Shown: piece after piece, positions 24,614 through 32,517 of the stretch
Numbering within the stretch: the first letter of the stretch is position 1
Layout: the number at the start of each line of letters is the position of its first letter
Source of the DNA: Lachnospiraceae bacterium UBA935
GTDB taxonomy: Bacteria > Bacillota > Clostridia > Lachnospirales > Lachnospiraceae
DNA: 64,000 nt
NCBI GenBank assembly: GCA_002293525.1
Contig: DBDJ01000069.1
Coordinates: 1 to 64,000 of the forward strand
Direction: 5' to 3'
Position numbers and translations under genes: made by a program
The notes under the pieces: generated by a model
The model's database searches: none
Told to the model about the DNA's origin: nothing
The model's input: only the letters and a program-made list of their open reading frames with translations

Positions 24614-25147
24614 TTACACCGTAAACGATCCAGTATATGTAACTTTATTTTGGGTGTTATTACATATGGCTATGCTAAATTGGCCACTATATGACGGGGT
24701 AATGGTACCTCCAATATATCCGTCTGATGTCCATTTAGCCCAACCATACGTTTCACTATCTCTATCATATAAACCAAAGCCGCTATTAGCACCTGAGGGG
24801 AAAGAAATATTCAAGCTTACTTTTGATGATGTAGTAAGACCGAATTGACTTCCTCCGGCAGCCATTTCCCAAGACTCAAGAGTCCAGTTAATATTAGCAG
24901 TGTATCTGGTCATTCGTGGAGGAGGATTAGTTGCTGAAAAAGGAGTGAAAATACCCATAATATTACCATTTTCATCAACTATTTCAACTGGTTCAGTACT
25001 AATACCACCCATTGCATCTGTAACTTGATCTATTGCTGTGGGCTGTTCCGCGCCATATGCCATTTGGGGCATGGTAAGGAAGAAGCAAAATGTCATAGTT
25101 ACCGGAATCAGAATCTTACTTAATATATTTTTTAATCTTTCTTTCAT
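24614..25147 (-). CDS. secreted beta-rich protein of unknown function
   Basis: This 177-residue protein has a signal peptide (about 1-33, ending AYGA before EQP). A short linker and a compact domain of about 90 residues (from TRYTANINW to YTGSFTV) follow. That domain reads as a beta-sandwich with alternating hydrophobic strands and GWAKWTSDGYIGG, like small glycan- or surface-binding modules. ATG 25147 is preceded by an AAAAAGGAGAAAAATG arrangement. It is the first gene of a two-gene operon with the acidic protein at 24302. No enzyme motif is visible. Confidence 0.6.
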   Translation of the reverse strand: MKERLKNILSKILIPVTMTFCFFLTMPQMAYGAEQPTAIDQVTDAMGGISTEPVEIVDENGNIMGIFTPFSATNPPPRMTRYTANINWTLESWEMAAGGSQFGLTTSSKVSLNISFPSGANSGFGLYDRDSETYGWAKWTSDGYIGGTITPSYSGQFSIAICNNTQNKVTYTGSFTV

Positions 25148-25949
25148 TTTTCTCCTTTTTGAATGAATTGTTAATTAGTTACAATAAATTAATATTTTAG
25201 GTACACCTCCTCACATTATATAGTAATAGTTAAGTAAACTTCCCAAACCCCACAACATAAACATTTCAATAACCCCACTGGTATTCTCTTAACGATATAT
25301 TACTATATGTATTCGCACATTTTCTAAATTTTGTTATCAATATATGACTGCATTTGACTCCTCAATTTTCTATAATTTAAAAATCAACAAAGTGATAATG
25401 ATTTTAATTAATATATTTACATATCACTTATATGTTAATAGATTGTAACTTATTGTATATTTAGACGATAACATTAATATTGTTTTATGTCAATATAAAA
25501 ACTTCCACATAATGTAAATAATACGCTAGTTATTAGTATATTTATAAAATTGAAATTTTAATAATGAAACAAAATATTATTGATAACATTATAATTAAAC
25601 AGAATATAACAGTTTATTTGTTTATATGACATTATTTGCAATCATGTAAGTGGCTTCGAAATAGCTTTCAGCTATTAGCCGCGCTGGCATAAGAAAATAA
25701 AGAGAAAAATAGTAACCCTATGAAATCAAAAGCTATGGAAATCTCCCAATTACTAGTTTTGACGGTTGAAACAATGTAATCGGGCCTTTGCATGAAAATC
25801 ATGGCGATATTGATAACGGTAATCGTGTACGGGTGCATGATAGAGATTTATTATATTGCAGCGTCGCACCCTGTTTCGTTCGCCACCATGCACCATGACA
25901 AACCGGGGGTGGTTAGTATATAAAGGGGGGGGCAAACTAATGCTCCTAC
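25148..25949. other. AT-rich intergenic region
   Basis: About 800 bp, very AT-rich to 25640, with the promoter of the secreted-protein operon presumably near 25150-25250. The last 200 bp are more GC-rich and end in a run of eight G at 25925-25932. I see no gene, RNA family or repeat in it. Confidence 0.4.
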
Positions 25950-26168
25950 TAAAATAATCTGCGCAATCGGCTCATTCACAACGGTTTGAAGCAATATGCC
26001 GAACTAACTAATGAGCGGATCAGGCTCAATCAAAGCTATGTTTCCCTCACCATTGTGGAGGACAAGCCGTACGTCATGGTATACCCAGATATGGCGCAGG
26101 CTCTGGAAGAAAGCCCGGCTAATATGGCGATGTTACAATCGTTCCAAAAACACATTGACACCAAATAA
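25950..26168 (+). pseudogene. possible C-terminal gene fragment
   Basis: After a stop at about 25947, a 72-codon frame runs to TAA 26168 (NNLRNRLIHNGLKQYAELTN, then LTIVEDKPYVMVYPDMAQAL). It has coding-like composition and a natural-looking C-terminus but no convincing start or binding site; the first candidate is TTG 25986. I do not recognise the family. It is probably the tail of a truncated gene next to the leader RNA at 26199. Confidence 0.35.
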
Positions 26169-26198
26169 ATTTTGTTATATTATTTAGCTGTGTTGAAC

Positions 26199-26288
26199 AA
26201 AGGCGTTCATCAGATGATGTAAAAGCCATGAATCGGTCAGACGATTGGCGGCTACCCTCGCGGGGCATCATGTGATGAGCGTCTTTTT
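26199..26288 (+). promoter_or_regulatory. structured leader RNA with intrinsic terminator
   Basis: A 14-bp helix (26199-26212 with 26273-26286, two G-U pairs) ends in TTTTT (26284-26288) and encloses a second helix (ATGATG/CATCAT) and two internal hairpins (AATCG-GTCAGA-CGATT and CCC-TCGC-GGG). The outer 3' arm plus T-run is an intrinsic terminator, so the leader can decide readthrough into the amidotransferase-purC-purB-glnA region. The first inner hairpin has a six-base loop. An ANTAR antiterminator, whose family acts on hexaloop hairpins, is encoded at 30315 in the same cluster. Confidence 0.55.
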
Positions 26289-26313
26289 ATATGTGACAGG
26301 ATGTGAGGATATC

Positions 26314-26637
26314 ATGCAAAGGGAAGGACAAATCAGGATACCGTCAGGCTGCGCTGTGGCGGGAATCATCGACAGATCAGGCCAGTCAATGAGCGGCGAG
26401 GCGATCATCCGGTCCATCGCCGTCATGCACGACCGTTCCAACGGTCTGGGCATCGCCAGGAGCGGTGCCGACATGCAACTGGGGCATCGCGACACAGATA
26501 CCGGAACTGGTCAAACGCTTAAACCGAAAAAGAACTGGATATTTTGGGGATCAGGCATGCAGGAGCTTAATGTGAAGATCAGTCAGGAGGTAAGCTATGA
26601 AAAAAGTAATCAGCGGAAAGGTCCGCGAGGTATATGA
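26314..26637 (+). pseudogene. truncated class II glutamine amidotransferase (GOGAT-like)
   Basis: The first 46 codons read IRIPSGCAVAGIIDRSGQSM and SIAVMHDRSNGLG, the N-terminus of the glutamate-synthase-type class II amidotransferases found in Clostridia beside glutamine synthetase. The expected GGGFAGYGIYP continuation is missing, and an unrelated tail follows and runs into purC. So a deletion has removed nearly the whole domain. The start (GAGGATATC then ATG 26314) and upstream leader are still in place, and the remnant may now serve only as a leader ORF translationally coupled to purC. Confidence 0.6.
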
Positions 26638-27466
26638 GGTGTCGGACGATCAACTGGTCATCGTTACCACCGACCGGATTTCGGCTTTTGACGTCATCCT
26701 GCCGAAGCCGGTGCCGGGTAAGGGAAAAATATTAAACGCGGTTTCTATGTTATGGTTTGACCTTACCAAAGATATCGTTCCGAACCATATCCTCTCGGAC
26801 GACCTTGGCGACATGCCTGCTTATTTTCAGAAGGTAGAGCTGGAAGGCCGGGCTGTTCTGGTAAAAAAGCTGAATATCCTGCCGTTTGAATTCATCGTCA
26901 GAGGATATATGTTCGGCAATATGTGGGAGTCATACCTAAGTACCCGCAGTTTCTGCGGCCATAGCATCGACGGGGAATATCAATTGGCGGAAAAGCTGGC
27001 CGCTCCGCTGTTCACTCCGTCTACCAAAGCTCACCAAGGCCATGATGAATATGTTTCCTTCAAAGCTGTCGGGGATGCCATCGGCCAAGAAGTGACAGAA
27101 AAAATATGGGAAATCAGCTTAAAGCTTTACAAAATATGTTATAATAACGCGTATGCCAAAGGTATTATCATCGCGGATACCAAGTTCGAGTTTGGCCTCG
27201 ATCAGGAGCAAAACCTTGTCCTCGCCGACGAAATCGGCACGCCGGATTCAAGCCGTTTCTGGAGCCTTGCCGATTATGAAATCGGTGTCTCGCCGAAAAG
27301 CTACGATAAGCAGCTGCTGCGGGACTGGCTCTTAAATCACAAAGTAAACGACAGGACGCCGAACGCCAAGATGGCGTTTGATGATGTGCCGGATGCAATC
27401 TATGAGAAGACAGCGGATATCTATCATGAATGTTTAAGGAGACTCATAAATGACCAACCAATATGA
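26597..27466 (+). CDS. purC: phosphoribosylaminoimidazole-succinocarboxamide synthase
   Basis: This 289-residue SAICAR synthetase joins aspartate to CAIR with ATP in purine biosynthesis. It shows the N-terminal GKVREVYEV nucleotide-binding strand-turn, TTDRISAFDV, EFIVRGYMFGNMW with the conserved RGY, TPSTKAHQGHDE, and IIIADTKFEFG near the active site. The length matches the long bacterial type. A strong AGGAGG precedes ATG 26597. Its 3' end overlaps purB by 17 bases, so the two are coupled. Other purine genes are absent from the window. Confidence 0.95.
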   Translation: MKKVISGKVREVYEVSDDQLVIVTTDRISAFDVILPKPVPGKGKILNAVSMLWFDLTKDIVPNHILSDDLGDMPAYFQKVELEGRAVLVKKLNILPFEFIVRGYMFGNMWESYLSTRSFCGHSIDGEYQLAEKLAAPLFTPSTKAHQGHDEYVSFKAVGDAIGQEVTEKIWEISLKLYKICYNNAYAKGIIIADTKFEFGLDQEQNLVLADEIGTPDSSRFWSLADYEIGVSPKSYDKQLLRDWLLNHKVNDRTPNAKMAFDDVPDAIYEKTADIYHECLRRLINDQPI

Positions 27467-28877
27467 AAATCCCTTGTGCAAACGATATGCCAGCCAAAAG
27501 ATGCAGGCTTATTTTTCGGACGACAGCAAATTCTCCACTTGGCGACGGCTGTGGATCGCCTTGGCGGAAAGCCAAAAGGAACTAGGCCTAGATATCAGCG
27601 AGGAACAGATAAGCGAAATGAAAGCGCATGTGACCGATATTGATTATGAAATGGCCTCGATGTATGAACGGGAAACCCGGCATGATGTCATGGCTCATGT
27701 CCGCGCTTACGGCGACCAATGCCCCTTAGCAAAGCCGATTATTCACCTTGGAGCGACCTCCTGCTATGTGGGTGACAACACCGATCTTATTTTACAGCAC
27801 CGGGCCTTGCTGCTAATCCGGAAACTGTTGGTTAACGCCGTCGCAAAACTGTATGAATTTGCTGAACAGCACAAAGCCCTGCCCTGCCTTGCCTATACTC
27901 ATTTCCAAGCGGCGCAGCCGACCACGGTGGGCAAACGGGCGACCTTATGGATCCAGGATCTGTTGTTTGACCTTGAACAGCTTGACTCTACCCTGAACAA
28001 CATAAAACTTCTCGGATGCAAGGGAACAACCGGCACCGGAGCAAGCTTCCTCGCCCTGTTTGACGGCGACCATGAAAAGGTAAAGGAACTGGAACGGAAA
28101 ATAGCCGCCAAGATGGGATTTGACAGGACTTATTCCGTCAGCGGCCAGACCTATTCCCGGAAAGTCGATTACTATATATCGGCGGTACTATCAGGCATTG
28201 CCCAGAGTGCCTATAAATTCTCCAATGACATCCGGCTGCTTGCGCATATGAAAGAAATCGACGAACCTTTTGAGAGCGGTCAGGTCGGGTCAAGCGCTAT
28301 GGCCTATAAACGCAATCCCATGCGAAGCGAACGCATCGCTTCCTTGGCCCGCTATGTGACGGTCGATGCTCTCAATCCGGCACTGACGGCCTCGGCCCAG
28401 TGGCTGGAACGGACACTGGACGATTCCGCAAACCGGCGGATCGCAATACCGGAAGCTTTCCTGGCGGCAGACGCCATCCTGGCGCTGGTAATCAACATCG
28501 CAGACGGCATGACTGTCTACCCGAATGTCATCCGGAAGCATCTGGAAGCGGAACTGCCGTTTATGGCGACGGAAAACATCCTGATGCATTGCGTCAAAAA
28601 GGGCGGCGACCGGCAGGTTCTCCATGAAAGGATAAGACTGCACGCGGTTGATGCTGCGACTAAGATCAAACTACACGGCGGGGAAAACGATCTGATATCC
28701 CGTATTATAAAGGACAGCGCGTTCCGCATCTGTGCCGATGAGATCAACGGCTTACTGGAGGCCGAGCACTTTACCGGAAGGGCATTGGAACAGACCGAAG
28801 AATTTTTAGCTGAGGTCAAGAAGATCATCGACGCCAACCACAAGCTGTTAGGTACCGAAGTTCCCATAACTGTGTAG
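27450..28877 (+). CDS. purB: adenylosuccinate lyase
   Basis: This 475-residue member of the fumarase/aspartase superfamily cleaves SAICAR and adenylosuccinate, the step after PurC. The hallmarks are the HDVMAHVRAYGDQCP segment, HLGATSCYVGDNTDL, TVGKRATLW, and the flexible signature loop SSAMAYKRNPMRSERI (about 281-296) with the catalytic Ser. AAGGAG precedes ATG 27450 inside the purC end. The clostridial long form with a C-terminal helical domain is complete. Following genes (glnA, ANTAR) are 60 bp on and are likely read from the same transcript. Confidence 0.95.
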   Translation: MTNQYENPLCKRYASQKMQAYFSDDSKFSTWRRLWIALAESQKELGLDISEEQISEMKAHVTDIDYEMASMYERETRHDVMAHVRAYGDQCPLAKPIIHLGATSCYVGDNTDLILQHRALLLIRKLLVNAVAKLYEFAEQHKALPCLAYTHFQAAQPTTVGKRATLWIQDLLFDLEQLDSTLNNIKLLGCKGTTGTGASFLALFDGDHEKVKELERKIAAKMGFDRTYSVSGQTYSRKVDYYISAVLSGIAQSAYKFSNDIRLLAHMKEIDEPFESGQVGSSAMAYKRNPMRSERIASLARYVTVDALNPALTASAQWLERTLDDSANRRIAIPEAFLAADAILALVINIADGMTVYPNVIRKHLEAELPFMATENILMHCVKKGGDRQVLHERIRLHAVDAATKIKLHGGENDLISRIIKDSAFRICADEINGLLEAEHFTGRALEQTEEFLAEVKKIIDANHKLLGTEVPITV

Positions 28878-28935
28878 AAGAACTACGGCGTAACTTAAGT
28901 AAATAATGTAAGATCAGTAACGGAGGAAAATAGCC

Positions 28936-30255
28936 ATGAACAATACTGCCAACGAAGTATTGGAATTTGTCAAGGAAAACGATGTCAAGTTTATCCGGCT
29001 CAACTTTTGTGATCTATTCGGGACGCAAAAAAGCATCTCGATCATGGCGGACGAACTGGAATCGGCCTTTGAAAACGGCGTGTCGTTTGATGCCCATGCC
29101 GTCCACGGATTTAAAGACGTCAAACAGTCCGATCTGCTCCTGTTCCCGGATCCCGCTACGCTGATGGTGCTCCCCTGGCGACCGGGGCCGGGTCGGATCG
29201 TCCGCTTTTACTGCGATATTAAAAACCCCGACGGATCATTCTATACCCATGACAGCCGCAACATTCTGAAGCAGACCGCCGCCCGCTGCGATAAACTGGG
29301 TTATGTCTGCAAGATCGGGCCGGAATGTGAATTTTTCCTCTTTAAGACCGATGAGAACGGGGATCCGACCGACAACCCGTTAGATCATGGCGGCTATCTG
29401 GACATCCTGCCGCTTGACCGCGGCGGCGACATCCGCCGGGAAATCTGCCTAACCTTGGAAGAAATGGGTATTAAGCCGGAAACCTCACACCATGAACAGG
29501 GACCGGGACAAAATGAAATTGATTTTCGTTTTGGCGATGCCCTGACCGGTGCCGACAATCTGCAGACGCTTAAGACTGTCGTCCGGGAGATTGCCGCCCG
29601 CAACGGCTGCTTTGCCTCCTTTATGCCCAAGCCCATCGCGGATTGTCCGGGCAGCGGCATGCATGTCAATCTGTCCCTGACCAAAAACGGCCTGAATATC
29701 TTCAAGAATACGGCAGAAGGACATTCGGACATTGCCGAGAGTTTTATCGCCGGCATCCTGGCGAAAATACCGGAGATAACGATATTCTTGAATCCGCTCA
29801 CCAATTCCTATGAACGGCTCGGCAAGTTTGAAGCCCCTAGCTATGTCTCCTGGTCCCATCAGAACCGTTCGCAGCTCATCCGCATCCCGGCCGCTACCGG
29901 CGAAAAAGTCCGGATGGAACTGCGTTCCCCCGATCCGGCGATGAATCCTTACCTTGCTTTTGCGCTGATTATCGCTGCCGGAACCGCCGGGATAGAAAGC
30001 GGCATGACCCTGCCTCCGGCACTGGATGAAGACTTGTATACCGCCGATGAGGCCGTGCTTAGGACACTGACGCCGCTGCCCCCGAATATGGAGGAAGCGA
30101 TCCGGCTGGCAGAACACAGCAGCTTTGTGCAAAATGTCGTCGGCGATGAACTACTGACAAAATACCTCGCCAGCAAGAAAAAAGAAGCCGCCGACTTTGC
30201 GGCGGTGAACAATAAAGCGGAGTTCTACCGGAAAAGATATTTTGGCATCATCTAG
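28936..30255 (+). CDS. glnA: glutamine synthetase, type I
   Basis: This 439-residue GSI-alpha type enzyme makes glutamine from glutamate, ammonia and ATP as a dodecamer. Visible motifs are the beta-Grasp N-terminus with IRLNFCDLFG, the catalytic GPECEFFLF, the ATP-site KPIADCPGSGMHVNLSL, NSYERLG, NRSQLIRIP, and the C-terminal ELRSPDPAMNPYLAFALI. No adenylylation Tyr loop is expected in this type. AGGAGG precedes ATG 28936. Its pairing with an ANTAR regulator and a relic glutamate-synthase amidotransferase marks a clostridial nitrogen-assimilation locus. Confidence 0.95.
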   Translation: MNNTANEVLEFVKENDVKFIRLNFCDLFGTQKSISIMADELESAFENGVSFDAHAVHGFKDVKQSDLLLFPDPATLMVLPWRPGPGRIVRFYCDIKNPDGSFYTHDSRNILKQTAARCDKLGYVCKIGPECEFFLFKTDENGDPTDNPLDHGGYLDILPLDRGGDIRREICLTLEEMGIKPETSHHEQGPGQNEIDFRFGDALTGADNLQTLKTVVREIAARNGCFASFMPKPIADCPGSGMHVNLSLTKNGLNIFKNTAEGHSDIAESFIAGILAKIPEITIFLNPLTNSYERLGKFEAPSYVSWSHQNRSQLIRIPAATGEKVRMELRSPDPAMNPYLAFALIIAAGTAGIESGMTLPPALDEDLYTADEAVLRTLTPLPPNMEEAIRLAEHSSFVQNVVGDELLTKYLASKKKEAADFAAVNNKAEFYRKRYFGII

Positions 30256-30314
30256 ATGCGCCCGGATTTATAACGGAAACCGATTTATAAATATACCGGA
30301 AAGGCGGTGATTCG

Positions 30315-30884
30315 ATGGAAAGCGTTTTGCTCATAGCAAGCTCGGAAAAAGGCAGTGACCTTATTTCCGATATTTTGAGCTCCTCTTCTATCTATCAGAT
30401 CACCGTCATCCGCTCCGGCGGCGAGGCTAGACGGCTGCTGTTGGAACAGGATTTCGATCTGGTCATCATCAACGCACCGCTGCGCGACGAATCCGGCGAA
30501 AGTCTTTCACGAACCATTGCTTCTAAAGGGATTTCACAGGTTATCCTACTCGTGAAAAGTGAGTTTTATGAAGCCATGACCGCTGTTTGCGAGGGGGACG
30601 GTGTCCTGACTGTTTCCAAACCGATCAACAAAGCGGTCTTTTGGTCGGCTCTCGCCCTAGCTAGGTCGGCACGGAACCGGATTAAAAAAGTACAGGCGGA
30701 AAATACCCAACTGAAACAAAAGATTGAGGATATCCGCATTGTAGACCGCGCCAAATATATCCTGATATCCTATATGAATATGAGTGAGAACGAGGCGCAC
30801 CGTTATATCGAAAAACAGGCAATGGATATGCGTACTACCAAAAGAGCTATTGCGGAAGGGATCTTAAAGACTTATGAAAACTGA
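30315..30884 (+). CDS. ANTAR-domain RNA-binding antiterminator with pseudo-receiver
   Basis: This 189-residue regulator lies 59 bp after glnA. The N-terminal 120 residues have a receiver-like fold, but the acceptor position in DLVIINAPLRDESG is Asn, not Asp, and the first acidic pair is absent (LIASSEK). It is probably not phosphorylated, although the SKPI lysine remains. A coiled-coil linker (about 118-137) leads to the ANTAR domain (about 138-183: DRAKYILISYMNMSENEAHR). Such proteins bind hexaloop hairpins to stop terminators forming. The structured leader at 26199 is a candidate target. Glutamine-related sensing is plausible from position. Confidence 0.9.
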   Translation: MESVLLIASSEKGSDLISDILSSSSIYQITVIRSGGEARRLLLEQDFDLVIINAPLRDESGESLSRTIASKGISQVILLVKSEFYEAMTAVCEGDGVLTVSKPINKAVFWSALALARSARNRIKKVQAENTQLKQKIEDIRIVDRAKYILISYMNMSENEAHRYIEKQAMDMRTTKRAIAEGILKTYEN

Positions 30885-30962
30885 CGGCAAATGGCTGCCT
30901 GATCAATCTGACGATTCGGTATCTCTACTGGACATTTAATAGATTGCAATGAGGAGGTTTTT

Positions 30963-31556
30963 ATGATTAAGATTATTGATTATAAAGCTGGGAATGCGCC
31001 TAGTGTTATGCATGCCCTTGAAAGGCTTGGGCGTAAAGCCGATTTTGCCCGCCGGCCACAGGATCTGGGTAATGCCACCCATATTATCCTGCCGGGTGTG
31101 GGCAGCGCCAAGGCCACGATGGAATCGCTCCGTGAAATGGGGATGATTGTCGCACTGGAAGAGGCTGTGATGTCTAGAAAAGTATTTTTTCTGGGGATCT
31201 GTGTCGGTATGCAGATTTTGTTTGAATATAGTGAGGAGGAAAATACGGACTGTCTGGGTTGGCTGCCGGGTCGGGTGGTCAGATTCGATGCCGGCCGAGT
31301 CCGGGTGCCGCAAATGGGGTGGAATCAGGTTCACTTTGTCACGCCGCCGCCTTGCCCGGTGACGGATGAGTATTTTTATTTTGTTAACTCTTATTATGCG
31401 GTACCGGGCGACCAGACTGATCTGTGGGGTCAGGCGGACTACGGTGGGTTGTTTGCGGCAGCCGTCTGTCATGATAATATATATGGCACCCAGTTTCATG
31501 CCGAAAAGAGCGGTGAGGCGGGGCTTTCGTTGTTAAGAAATTTTTTGGATTTATAA
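30963..31556 (+). CDS. hisH: imidazole glycerol phosphate synthase, glutamine amidotransferase subunit (HisH-like)
   Basis: This 197-residue class I amidotransferase would supply ammonia to HisF. It has IIDYKAGNAPSV at the N-terminus, ILPGVGS oxyanion region, the nucleophile in FLGICVGMQILFE, and the His/Glu pair in GTQFHAEKSGE (HAEKS instead of the usual HPEKS). AGGAGG precedes ATG 30963. It is followed 45 bp on by hisF, but no other histidine gene is near. The pair may serve histidine synthesis or a derived pathway, since isolated HisH/HisF pairs also occur in sugar-amidation loci. Confidence 0.9.
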   Translation: MIKIIDYKAGNAPSVMHALERLGRKADFARRPQDLGNATHIILPGVGSAKATMESLREMGMIVALEEAVMSRKVFFLGICVGMQILFEYSEEENTDCLGWLPGRVVRFDAGRVRVPQMGWNQVHFVTPPPCPVTDEYFYFVNSYYAVPGDQTDLWGQADYGGLFAAAVCHDNIYGTQFHAEKSGEAGLSLLRNFLDL

Positions 31557-31601
31557 ATATTCTTAGCTAAAGATTCCAAAGATCCGAAAGGAGAATTGCT
31601 C

Positions 31602-32396
31602 ATGTTAACTAAAAGATTAATTGCCTGCTTTGATATTATCCACGGAAGGGTGACTAAAGCGGTTCGGTTTCAAGATAATATTGACGTCGCACCCGCTGAA
31701 GAACTGGCGGTCTCGATGTATGAAGCTGAAATCGACGAACTGATCTTCTATGATGTTACGGCCAGCGCTGAAAAGCGCCCTATCGACATTGAGACGGTCA
31801 AAAAAGTTGCCCGCTCTGTTTTTATTCCTTTTACCGTAGGCGGGGGGATTAAGGATTTGGATTCCATGTATGAAGCTCTGAAAGCCGGAGCCGAAAAAAT
31901 CAGCGTGGACTCCATGGCAGTCCGGAATCCGCAGATCATCAACGACGGGGCGAAAGCCTTTGGCTCGCAATGTGTAGTGCTGTCTACCCAGGTCAAACGG
32001 ACCAATACAATGCCGAGCGGATATGAGGTCTATATCGACGGCGCCAGACTGGCGACTGGCATGGATGCCATCGAATGGATTAGACGCGGGCAGGAACTGG
32101 GGGCGGGAGAAATCTGTTTAAATAGCATCGACCAAGACGGTACGCTCTCCGGTTATGATATTGAACTGATGAAACTAGCGGAAGCCGCCGTCTCGGTTCC
32201 GCTCATCGCTTCCGGCGGCGCGGGGGCACCGGCACATCTGAAGGCCCTGTTTACCGAAACACAGGCCCAGGCAGCGATTACCAGCAGCATGCTGTACTCG
32301 CCCCGCATGGATCACAACTATTCGGTCAGCCGGCTGAAAGAATATCTGGCTGATAACGGGATCGCGGTGCGGCCGGCGGTTTGTGCGACGCTTTAA
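31602..32396 (+). CDS. hisF: imidazole glycerol phosphate synthase cyclase subunit-like (HisF-like)
   Basis: This 264-residue TIM barrel starts at ATG 31602 behind AAAGGAG. It matches HisF well: KRLIACFDIIHGRVTKAV with the general-acid/base Asp of strand 1, DELIFYDVTASAEKR, FTVGGGIKD, EKISVDSMAV, SIDQDGTLSGYD, and IASGGAGAP. The second catalytic Asp, expected in VVAIDAKR of strand 5, is replaced: the segment reads VVLSTQVKR with Gln at that place. Loss of this residue is expected to impair cyclisation, so either the enzyme is weak or the reaction differs. It is paired with hisH upstream. Confidence 0.85.
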   Translation: MLTKRLIACFDIIHGRVTKAVRFQDNIDVAPAEELAVSMYEAEIDELIFYDVTASAEKRPIDIETVKKVARSVFIPFTVGGGIKDLDSMYEALKAGAEKISVDSMAVRNPQIINDGAKAFGSQCVVLSTQVKRTNTMPSGYEVYIDGARLATGMDAIEWIRRGQELGAGEICLNSIDQDGTLSGYDIELMKLAEAAVSVPLIASGGAGAPAHLKALFTETQAQAAITSSMLYSPRMDHNYSVSRLKEYLADNGIAVRPAVCATL

Positions 32397-32517
32397 GAAT
32401 CAGAATTGTATGCCTGGTTTAAATGGGATGTGGCCGGTTGGACGCCGCCATAAAAAACATGGACAAAGCAGCGGCTTCTCTGCTTGTAGTTTGCAAGACT
32501 GAATTCCACCTGTCGCT

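Noticed and set aside
25925..25932. G-run as a G-quadruplex
   Set aside because: There is only one long G-tract with no partner tracts close by.
26199..26288. ZTP (pfl) or another known purine riboswitch before purC
   Set aside because: The GGCG and GGGG pieces look partly right, but the typical ACUGGCG and CACCGGGGAGCG core is not there. I kept it as an unclassified leader.
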